From Megalopta genalis (Eukaryota; Arthropoda; Insecta; Hymenoptera; Halictidae), in contig NW_027476252.1 of assembly GCF_051020955.1 (NCBI RefSeq), positions 248,001-312,000 of the forward strand: a DNA stretch of 64,000 bases, in the 5' to 3' direction. Below the pieces are notes generated by a model. It saw nothing but the letters and a program-made list of their open reading frames with translations. It was not told the origin of the DNA and did no database searches. Position 1 is the first letter of the stretch; each line of letters starts with the position of its first letter. A program made the position numbers and the translations under genes. Positions 57,601 through 63,530 of the stretch are shown here, one piece after another.

Positions 57601-58930
57601 ACGAGTTAGCTTCAAGTCCATGCGAAACACATGATCCAGCTGCAAATCAATGCGATGGAGAAGGTTTAGCTTCAAATCCATGGGATACAAATTATTTAGC
57701 TTCAAATACTTGCGATATAAGTGATATAGCTTCAAATGCAGGCGAACCAAACGAGTTAGCTTCAAAATGCATGCGATAGACATCATTTAGCTTCAAATCG
57801 ATGCGAAGTATAAGGCTTAGCTTCAAATCTATGCGAAACAATTGATTTAGCATCAAACACTTGGGATATGAGTGATATAGATTCAAATGCAAACTAAACA
57901 AACGAGTTAGCTTCAAATTCAAGCGAAACACATGATTTAGCTTCAAATCAATGCGCTGTAGAAGGTTTAGCATCAAATCCATGGGAAACAAATGATTTAG
58001 CATCAAACACATGGGATATATGTGATATAGCTTCAAAGGCAGACGAAACAAACGATTTAGCTTCAAAATCCGTGCGATACACATGTTTTAGCTTCAAATC
58101 AATGCGATATAGAAGGTTTAGCTTCAAATCCAAGCGAAACACATGATTTAGCTTCATATCAATGCGCTGTAGAAGGTTTAGCTTCAAATCCATGCGAAAC
58201 AAATGATTTAGCTTCAAACACTTGGGATGTATGTGATATAGCTTCAAGTGCATGCGAAACAAACGAGTTAGCTTCAAATCCATGCGAATCACATGATTTA
58301 GCTACAAATCAATCCGATGTAGAAGGTTTAGCTTCAAATCCATGCGAAACAATTGATTTAGCATCAAACACTTGGGATATGAGTGATATAGCTTCAAATG
58401 CAGACTAAACAAACGAGTTAGCTTCGTATCCAAGCGAAACACATGATTAAGCTTCAAATCAATCCGATGTAGAAGGTTTAGCTTCAAATCCATGCGAAAC
58501 AATTGATTTAGCATCAAACACTTGGGATATGATTGATATAGCTTCAAATGCAGACTAAACAAACGAGTTAGCTTCAAATTCAAGCAAAACACATGATTTA
58601 GCTTCAAATCAATGCGCTGTAGAAGGTTTATTTCAAATCCGTGCGAAACAAATGATTTAGCTTCAAACACTTGGGATGTAGGTGATATAGCTTCAAGTGC
58701 ATGCGAAACAGTCGAGTTAGCTTCAAATCCATGCGAAACACATGATTCAGCTGCAAATCAATGCGATAGAGAAGGTTTAGCTTCAAATCCATGCGAAACA
58801 ATTGATTTAGCATCAAACACTTGGCATATGAGTGATATAGCTTGAAATGCAGACTAAACAAACGAGTTAGCTTCAAATTCAAGCGAAACACATGATTTTG
58901 CTTCAAATCAATGCGAAGAAGAAGGCTTAG
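57601..58930 (+). repeat. Satellite zone V: zone I-like tail up to the LTR
   Basis: From about 57600 the monomers switch back to zone I types: GATCCAGCTGCAAATC followed by GATGGAGAAGG, then GGGATATGAGTG, GCAGACTAAAC and GCGCTGTAG. Their order resembles 8680-9160 and 10320-11400. The last full monomers run to GAAGAAGAAGGCTTAG and the array stops at 58930, seven bases into a monomer, where the retrotransposon LTR begins. Confidence 0.75.
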
Positions 58931-58985
58931 TGTTGCGCACGGCACAAAATTAAAACGCCGGAATTCGGGAGGAGACGACACGCGA

Positions 58986-58991
58986 TTTATT
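58986..58991 (-). terminator. Candidate polyadenylation signal AATAAA in the 3' LTR
   Basis: Minus-strand AATAAA lies about 55 bases before the sense-direction end of the LTR, the expected place for the R/U5 boundary signal. Together with the TATA-like site it would define an R region of roughly 200 bases that includes the three hairpins. Confidence 0.5.
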
Positions 58992-59028
58992 TGTCTTGGA
59001 CTCCACAGTCCTTTGAATTACAAGCTTT

Positions 59029-59103
59029 TGGAGCACGGCTCCGTTCGGCGTATGCAGTGTAGCACGGCTACGACTGGACTATAAAAACTGAAGCACGGCT
59101 TCG
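59029..59103 (-). repeat. Three covarying ACG-loop hairpins in the LTR
   Basis: Three 15-base inverted repeats stand about 30 bases apart: TGGAGCACGGCTCCG (59029-59043), TGTAGCACGGCTACG (59058-59072) and TGAAGCACGGCTTCG (59089-59103). Each folds to a 5-bp stem plus a terminal T-G wobble around the same 5'-ACG-3' loop. The only varying stem pair is G-C, T-A and A-T in turn, so pairing is kept while sequence changes. The 5' LTR copy is at 63629-63703. A fourth, unrelated hairpin GGACTCCACAGTCC is at 58998-59011. The location implies they are present in the RNA; a role in packaging, dimerisation or stability is speculation. Confidence 0.75.
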
Positions 59104-59445
59104 TATCGGCGCAAGGGGCGCTAAATTAAACTGTCTGTTCGCTATAATGATACTTGGAGAATCTCGGAGAATTTCGCCGTTATCACATTTGCGGCAGTAT
59201 ATATAGACACCTGGCCGATGCTCAAGGTGACGCATCGTCAGGTGTCGAAAGCCGGTCATTGCCTCCTAAGGCAAAAACGCTGCATGTATACAATTAGGCC
59301 GAGGCGAGCGTTTGACGGTCGGGCCAACGCACGTCGATCGTGTTATTGTCTTGCCGCCTCGCCGTTTATTCGACAAAAACGGCGAGACGGCGTACATCGA
59401 AAGTCGAGCGTGCGTTGACCCGCGGTCCGCGATTCGGCCGAAACA

Positions 59446-59460
59446 TACCGCCCGCCTCAG
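59446..59460 (-). promoter_or_regulatory. Polypurine tract adjoining the 3' LTR
   Basis: The minus strand reads CTGAGGCGGGCGGTA directly before the LTR start TGTTTCGGCC. The G-rich purine run is at the expected place for plus-strand priming and supports the LTR boundary at 59445. It is interrupted by pyrimidines, so it is a weak rather than a perfect tract. The 66 bases between it and the integrase stop (59461-59526) hold nothing I recognise. Confidence 0.7.
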
Positions 59461-59526
59461 CTCCGCTGATCTTATTGACTAAATGGCGAGCACGCTCCGC
59501 CCGCCATGTACGCTCGCCTTCCCTCG

Positions 59527-60906
59527 CTACTGCTCCGGTCCTGAGGAGGGTCCAGCGGGCATGTCCACCGGCAAGCGTACGAGCTGCGTGATCGGCCGAG
59601 TGTAACATCCGCCGGCGGTGCGGATGGTTACGACTCGAACTCGGCCGTCCTCACCGGGGTGCAGCGTCTGCACGCGTGCGAGACGCCAACACGCCGGTGG
59701 GCAATTCGCGTCGCGAAGAACCACGAGATCTCCCACCTGCAGGTTCCTTTCGGCACGCCACCATTTGCTGCGCTCCTGCAGCGTGTGGAGATACTCGTGG
59801 TTCCATTGTTTCCAAAAATTGGCACGCATGGTTTCGACCCCTTGCCATCGGGACAAGGGGGAGGCGGCGGTGTCCGGCGAACGTTCTCCCGGAAGCGTAA
59901 GCAAGGGTGCCCCCGTCAAGAAATGCCCCGGTGTAAGGGCCGCGTAGTCCGTCGGATCGCTCGACATCGGTGTTAGGGGGCGGGAATTAAGGCATGCCTC
60001 GACGGTGCACAACAGGGTGCACATCTCCTCAAAGGTGAGGGTGTGCTGGCCAACCACCCGTGCTAAGTGGCGTTTTACTGCCTTAACCCCCGCTTCCCAT
60101 AAACCGCCGAAATGCGGAGCTCCGGGTGGGGAGAAATGCCACACGATGTCGGCCTCTCCGAGAAAGGCCGATACCTCGGCTGAGTCGCGGACCGCCCGAA
60201 CCATCGCTGCGAGCTCCCGTGCGGCACCGCGGAAGTTCGTTCCGTTGTCGGAATAAAAGGCAGCGGGCCTACCCCGACGGGAGACGAACCTCCGCAGCGC
60301 AGCCAAGAAGCCCGCCGTGGTGCAGTCGCTCACCAGCTCGAGGTGGATCGCGCGGGTCGCGAAGCACACGAACACCCCGATGTATGACTTCTGGGCCCGA
60401 TAACCCCGGCCCTTCCCCATGCGGGTCCAGAGGGGGCCCGCATAGTCGACGCCCACGTGCGAGAAGGGCCGCGAAGGGTTTACCCGCGATAAGGGCAACG
60501 TGCCCATGAGTTGGGACGCTGGAGATGCGCGATGCCTTGCGCAAGCTACGCACCTCCAGGTCACTCTTCTAACCGTATCTCGGGCGCCCAGAAGCCAATA
60601 CGTCCTCCTCAGCACGCTCAAGGTGAGCTGGGGTCCACTGTGGAGGGCCGTGAGGTGCACAGCCTCCACCAGCAAATCCACCACTGGGTGCTTCGGGAGG
60701 AGGATGGGGTGTTTCTCGTCGTACGCGCGGGACGAGTTGTCTAGACGTCCCCCCACGCGGAGCAATCCTGCCTCGTCGAGAAATGGGCTCAACCGTCGCA
60801 AGGGCGACGATCGCCCGACGAATTGGGATCTTCGGACGGCGCGTATCTCCGATGCGAAGGCGCCACCCTGCAGCCAACGGAGCCACAAGATCCTCGCCCG
60901 CCGCAT
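59527..60906 (-). CDS. Integrase domain of BEL/Pao pol, complete-looking
   Basis: The 459 codons from the in-frame ATG at 60906 are the C-terminal part of a polyprotein, so that ATG need not be a real start; similarity begins slightly upstream (about 60945). Residues 35-60 (SPLRRLSPFLDEAGLLRVGG) are the conserved lead-in. The HHCC zinc domain is H84, H89, C119, C122. The catalytic core has D154 (VGVDYAGP), D220 (FYSDNGTNF) and E271 (LWEAGVKAVK), the D-D-E triad with normal spacing. The C-terminus from about 350 (LSRWQGVETMRANFWKQW to PITQLVRLPV) is DUF5641-like, as in BEL/Pao. All key residues are present and there is no internal stop. It lies in a different frame from the RNase H fragment, so it cannot be made as a normal fusion here. 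Confidence 0.93.
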   Translation of the reverse strand: MRRARILWLRWLQGGAFASEIRAVRRSQFVGRSSPLRRLSPFLDEAGLLRVGGRLDNSSRAYDEKHPILLPKHPVVDLLVEAVHLTALHSGPQLTLSVLRRTYWLLGARDTVRRVTWRCVACARHRASPASQLMGTLPLSRVNPSRPFSHVGVDYAGPLWTRMGKGRGYRAQKSYIGVFVCFATRAIHLELVSDCTTAGFLAALRRFVSRRGRPAAFYSDNGTNFRGAARELAAMVRAVRDSAEVSAFLGEADIVWHFSPPGAPHFGGLWEAGVKAVKRHLARVVGQHTLTFEEMCTLLCTVEACLNSRPLTPMSSDPTDYAALTPGHFLTGAPLLTLPGERSPDTAASPLSRWQGVETMRANFWKQWNHEYLHTLQERSKWWRAERNLQVGDLVVLRDANCPPACWRLARVQTLHPGEDGRVRVVTIRTAGGCYTRPITQLVRLPVDMPAGPSSGPEQ

Positions 60907-60928
60907 CGGCGATTTGTAATCCGAGGGA

Positions 60929-61246
60929 CTATTCCTCCTTCGACGAAGGGCCGCGAGAGATCTGTAGCATGTTGACGGGAGCGACCCCGGCCCGCGAGGC
61001 GACGAGGGTCACCTGGGTTCCCGAGGATTCGCTCGGGAACGGTCGCGCTAGCAGATACACCACCGCACCATGCGCGCGCGAAGACGCGTCCGCGGGACCG
61101 TGCAACTCGTATTGCTCCCCCCTGCGCGGGGATTGAAAGATGCCAAACCAGCGTGGCACTCGTGCGGCGCTTAAGAGCGGTAACTCGGCGACGAGTTCGC
61201 ACCACGTCTGGTTGAGCTCGTCCGGGAGCGGAGCGTCCCAATCCGC
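60929..61246 (-). pseudogene. RNase H fragment of BEL/Pao pol (third frame, truncated)
   Basis: In the third minus frame, codons from 61246 read DWDAPLPDELNQTW, then RVPRWFGIF, then YELHGPADASSRAHGAVVYL and VTLVASRAGVAPV. These match the thumb-to-RNase H connection and the first half of RNase H in BEL/Pao Pol. The aspartate of ADAS (61088-61090) aligns with the first catalytic RNase H aspartate. Homology ends at about 60974. The family's usual continuation (a PRLEL-type helix, the DST motif, and the PAD-SRG segment before integrase) is missing, and the frame stops at 60929. RNase H cannot be complete in this copy. Confidence 0.85.
60945..60974. other. Second internal deletion junction (RNase H to integrase)
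   Basis: RNase H similarity ends at codon APV (60974) and integrase-side similarity begins by about 60945 in another frame. The intervening 30 bases show no filler as odd as that at the RT junction. The RNase H C-terminal half and the linker to integrase, normally a few hundred residues, are absent. Exact breakpoints need an intact relative. Confidence 0.65.
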
Positions 61247-63411
61247 ACCCCCCTACCATAACTCCTGCAGCAATATTTTTGCTCTGATTTTTGTCGCCCT
61301 TGAGTCGCCGCTCGACTCCGTGGAGCATGGCTAGGGCACGGCCCTTTGACGAGCCGAGAGCGAGGGGTGGTTCGGTACGCAAGGGGCAACCGAACCACGC
61401 ACTGCCCGTCCGCCCGCCGTGAGACGGTGTTGACGGAATGTTCGCCGCACCTCGACTCGTCAGGGGGGGGGAACAGATTTGGGACTCGCCTCCTCGGGCT
61501 CCCAGAACAACGCCATTGCTGCTGCAACCTTTCCTCCGCGCGACAGTGCAGGGACGCCGCGGAGGGATCGGGATCGTTCGCGGGTGTCGACGCGGCGCCC
61601 GAGACGACCCAACCGAATATGGTATTTTGCGCAATTGGCTGGCCGGGTGTTCCGCGGCGCAGGCCGGGACCGATCACATCCCCGTAACGATCGGCCCCGA
61701 TTAAGAGATCTACAGGGAGATCTCTTGTCGGATCAGGGTCCGCTAAAATGAGGTCCTGCAGATGCGGGTATACGCGAAGGTCGACGGTCGTCTTGGGCGC
61801 GTACCCGGTAAGTCTCCGGAGGACGAACGCGGAAAGCGGCATAGGAGCGTTCCCGCGCCCGGTCAACCGTAACACCAGATCGACCCGCGAAGTCACGCGA
61901 CCCACCGGCGCGTCCCCCGCACCAGTCACGGTGATAGCCGCAGGCCGCTTCGGAAGGCGGAGGGCCTGGACGAGGGATTCGGAGACGAAGGTCGCCTCCG
62001 ATCCCTGGTCCAACAGGGCTCTCACCGGCCTTACCCCCCCCCCGTCGCGTGTCTCTACCCATACTAGAGCGGTCGCGAGCAGTACGGCCCTGCTCCCGCT
62101 CCAGCGTGCGACGCAGTTGTGGACCACGGACGAAGCGGAGATATTCGTCGCTGTTTCCCGCCCGGGTTCTACCGCGGTTGACTCTGGCCCGCCACCAACC
62201 CCGGAATCCTGGTGAATCAGGGTGTGGTGCGAGCCGTTGCAAACGGAGCAGCGCGATGCGGAAGGACACGATGTCGCGGGGTGTCCCGAACGGAGGCAGT
62301 TGAAGCAGCAACCGCGCGCCCTAACAAAATCCCGGCGCAGGTTGATCGCCATGCCCCTGAACGCAGGGCACCGGAACAGCGGGTGGTTGTCGCCGCACTT
62401 CCGGCAACGGCTCGCCGTCGTCGTCGTCGCCATCGCGTGGGAGCGTACCGGTGGTGGAGGTCGGGCCGGCCTACGCTCCGCGGAGGTAGCCGAGGGCTCC
62501 GGAGCCATCCTAAGCTCCGCGAAGGACCCGGCCCGATACTCCAGGAATTCGTCGAGAGAGGCATACGTGGGTGGATCCACGGCGGCGCGGATTTCGTGGA
62601 CCCACGCCTCCCTCGACTTCGGGTCGAGTTTTTCCACCGTTAGGTGGACCAGCAGGTCGTCCCAATGGTCCACCGGCCGCCCCAAGTTTCGCAGCTGGGC
62701 CAACGCCTCGTTAGTGCGACGACGCAGCAAGGCGAGACCGCTGCCGTCGCGATCGCGGGTGAGCGGCGCAAGGGTCAGGAAGCTCGACAGGAGCGCACTG
62801 ACGACCAGTCGCTTCCGGTCATACCTCCTGACCAAGGCCGCCCATGCGATGCCGAAGTTCGCCGCTGTCACGGAGTAGTGAGCAATCTCGGACGCTGCTT
62901 CTCCCTCTAAAGCACCCTTGAGGTACTGCAGTCGCTGGACGTCGTGAAGAGTCCGGTTCTTCACGACCAGCGACTCAAACTGGTCCGAGAAGCTCGGCCA
63001 CTCCGCGTAGCAGCCGGCGAACCTCGGCAACGGGAGTCGCGGTAGCTGCGCCACGGGCGCGCTACAGGAGTCGGGCTCCCTGGTTTGGCTCGCGTCGGCC
63101 AGCGCCGACGCTCCGCTCCTAAATGAAGCGATCAGTTCAACGAAGAAATCACTCGCCTGTTCGAATTCTGCTTCGGCCCGCTCGAAGTACCCCTGTTTGA
63201 AGTAGTCGCGGGTTTCCCGTTCTTCGGCAGTGGCCTTCAGTTCCAACTGGAGGTGGAGGCGTCGGCACGCGTCCCACTCGGTCCGCAGGCGGCGAAGGCG
63301 TTCTTCGGCGGCGGCTTCGGTGAATTTCGCCTTTCCCAGGCGCTTGAAATTGGGCAGGATCCGGCAAAGGCCCCCGATAGTGAGCTCTTGCTCCTTGATG
63401 AGTTGCTCCAT
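61171..63411 (-). CDS. gag-pro: Gag and aspartic protease ORF of BEL/Pao element, with frameshifted tail
   Basis: The ATG at 63411 opens 746 codons. Residues 1-100 are charged and probably helical. Residues about 125-275 resemble the DUF1759 Gag domain (LPRFAG, EWPSFSDQFESLV, RLQYLKGALEGEA). Three zinc knuckles follow: C336-C339-H343-C348, C369-C372-H377-C382 and C388-C391-H395/396-H400. The protease (DUF1758-like) spans about 455-605 with the active-site motif LLDQGS at 467-471 and the family motif DLLIGAD near 568-574. Gag packages RNA; the protease would cleave the polyprotein. Homology leaves this frame at about residue 633, returns at about 651 after a compensating indel in a C-run, and is lost for good at about 678, so the last 70 codons to the stop at 61171 are out-of-frame sequence. 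Gag and protease look intact and could still work. Confidence 0.88.
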   Translation of the reverse strand: MEQLIKEQELTIGGLCRILPNFKRLGKAKFTEAAAEERLRRLRTEWDACRRLHLQLELKATAEERETRDYFKQGYFERAEAEFEQASDFFVELIASFRSGASALADASQTREPDSCSAPVAQLPRLPLPRFAGCYAEWPSFSDQFESLVVKNRTLHDVQRLQYLKGALEGEAASEIAHYSVTAANFGIAWAALVRRYDRKRLVVSALLSSFLTLAPLTRDRDGSGLALLRRRTNEALAQLRNLGRPVDHWDDLLVHLTVEKLDPKSREAWVHEIRAAVDPPTYASLDEFLEYRAGSFAELRMAPEPSATSAERRPARPPPPVRSHAMATTTTASRCRKCGDNHPLFRCPAFRGMAINLRRDFVRARGCCFNCLRSGHPATSCPSASRCSVCNGSHHTLIHQDSGVGGGPESTAVEPGRETATNISASSVVHNCVARWSGSRAVLLATALVWVETRDGGGVRPVRALLDQGSEATFVSESLVQALRLPKRPAAITVTGAGDAPVGRVTSRVDLVLRLTGRGNAPMPLSAFVLRRLTGYAPKTTVDLRVYPHLQDLILADPDPTRDLPVDLLIGADRYGDVIGPGLRRGTPGQPIAQNTIFGWVVSGAASTPANDPDPSAASLHCRAEERLQQQWRCSGSPRRRVPNLFPPPDESRCGEHSVNTVSRRADGQCVVRLPLAYRTTPRSRLVKGPCPSHAPRSRAATQGRQKSEQKYCCRSYGRGVRIGTLRSRTSSTRRGANSSPSYRS
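61247..61292. other. Deletion junction replacing the RT core, with AT-rich filler
   Basis: Between the last recognisable RT residue codon (61293) and the first codon of the RNase H-side segment (61246) lie 46 bases that match neither neighbour's style. They include CAATATTTTTGCTCTGATTT in otherwise very GC-rich DNA. AGCAA and TTGCT flank TATTT to give a 5-bp hairpin. The filler looks like template-switch or end-joining debris. Its origin is not visible in this window. Confidence 0.65.
61293..61379 (-). pseudogene. Remnant of RT N-terminal region (second pol frame)
   Basis: In a frame shifted relative to Gag-Pro, 29 codons match the start of the BEL/Pao RT region: PLALGSSKGRA followed by LHGVERRLKGD, the place where relatives have a basic LG-S-ALRRL-LERRL segment. 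It is joined to protease by a one-base frame change near 61376-61382 and stops abruptly at 61293. No LPxG, FxD or YVDD-type catalytic motif follows in any frame, so the polymerase is absent from this copy. The frame itself stays open across the junction into the RNase H region but reads unrelated residues there. Confidence 0.8.
61460..61507 (-). other. Local frame excursion around a C9 run in pol
   Basis: The family motif FWEPEEA lies at 61487-61507 in the third minus frame, while the residues before and after it (LQQQW and DESRCGE) are in the Gag-Pro frame. The excursion ends at a run of nine Cs on the minus strand (G9 at 61463-61471 on plus), directly followed by a stop in the third frame at 61460-61462. 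A single-base loss just before the motif and a single-base gain in the C-run would explain it. Because the run is a homopolymer, either real slippage or an assembly error is possible. Confidence 0.75.
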
Positions 63412-63508
63412 GTTGACCAGCAGTGTTATAGGTACTCGTACGCGTCGATCGACTGCGTGATCGACGCTGTTGATGGAGATGTTTTCTCTCTCCTGTGTCG
63501 TCTCCGCG
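63412..63508 (-). other. 5' leader of the retroelement transcript
   Basis: These 97 bases separate the primer-binding site from the likely Gag ATG. The Gag frame is open through the leader back into the LTR, where a GTG at 63538-63540 could extend the ORF by 43 codons. That extension would encode the PBS, so I prefer the ATG at 63409-63411. Packaging signals normally lie in this part of LTR elements, but I see no specific structure. Confidence 0.6.
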
Positions 63509-63526
63509 ATCCGGCTCGAAGGACCA
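63509..63526 (-). promoter_or_regulatory. Primer-binding site, tRNA-Tyr type
   Basis: On the minus strand TGGTCCTTCGAGCCGGAT follows the 5' LTR after a four-base spacer (TTTC). Its complement ends TCGAAGGACCA, matching the 3' acceptor arm plus CCA of animal tRNA-Tyr, whose 5' end is CCTTCGA. All 18 bases fit my memory of insect tRNA-Tyr; comparison with the host's own tRNA would settle it. Confidence 0.85.
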
Positions 63527-63530
63527 GAAA

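Larger units (their letters stand above)
1..58930 (+). repeat. Satellite array, 30-bp monomer with 150-bp higher-order unit
   Basis: The whole stretch is head-to-tail copies of a 30-bp monomer, about 1,960 of them, all in one orientation; I saw no inverted monomer and no non-repeat island. Each monomer has a 3-base lead, the core TTAGCTTCAAAT (variants TTAGCATCAAAT, TTAGCTTCAGAT) and a 15-base tail. Five tails recur in order: A CCATGCGAAACACAT, B CAATGCGATGTAGAA, C CCATGCGAAACAAAT, D ACTTGCGATATAAGT, E GCAGACGAAACAAAC, giving a 150-bp unit. Extra or missing monomers, single-base indels and larger duplications disturb the order. The array continues past the left edge. On the right it is interrupted by an LTR retrotransposon and probably resumes beyond the window. 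It is AT-rich, in sharp contrast to the GC-rich element. The role is unknown; heterochromatic or centromeric satellite is the default reading. No host gene was found inside it. Confidence 0.97.
58931..59445 (-). repeat. 3' LTR of the BEL/Pao element (515 bp)
   Basis: It starts on the plus strand with TGTTGCGCACGGC and is identical to 63531-64000 over all 470 comparable bases. The other end is placed at AAACA (59441-59445) because the minus strand then begins TGTTTCGGCC directly after a purine-rich tract, the usual TG...CA arrangement; no second copy confirms that edge. Minus-strand signals are a TATATATA at 59198-59205 and an AATAAA at 58986-58991. Three covarying hairpins lie between them. 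The 63-codon ORF inside the LTR has no recognisable motif. Confidence 0.93.

Noticed and set aside
1..58930. CRISPR array (short regular repeats)
   Set aside because: There are no unique spacers: each unit is a variant of the same 30-bp monomer, directly abutting. The adjoining element is a metazoan retrotransposon.
1..58930. Telomeric repeat array (TTAGG-like)
   Set aside because: TTAGC is always embedded in a 30-bp monomer; there is no run of TTAGG or TTAGGG.
59079..59087. Plus-strand TATAAAAA in the LTR as a second promoter
   Set aside because: It faces away from the coding direction and lies between two hairpins; no plus-strand gene follows.
59068..59259. 63-codon ORF in the LTR (also 63668-63859)
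   Set aside because: It is present only because the LTR is duplicated, overlaps the TATA-like site and hairpins, and has no recognisable motif.
61171..61292. Tail of the Gag-Pro ORF as functional RT
   Set aside because: From about 61376 the frame encodes unrelated Ser/Arg-rich residues. No RT catalytic motif occurs in any frame between protease and RNase H.
62222..62878. Plus-strand ORFs within the retroelement (for example 218 codons here)
   Set aside because: These are antisense shadows of Gag-Pro in GC-rich sequence, Arg- and Ser-rich with no domain.
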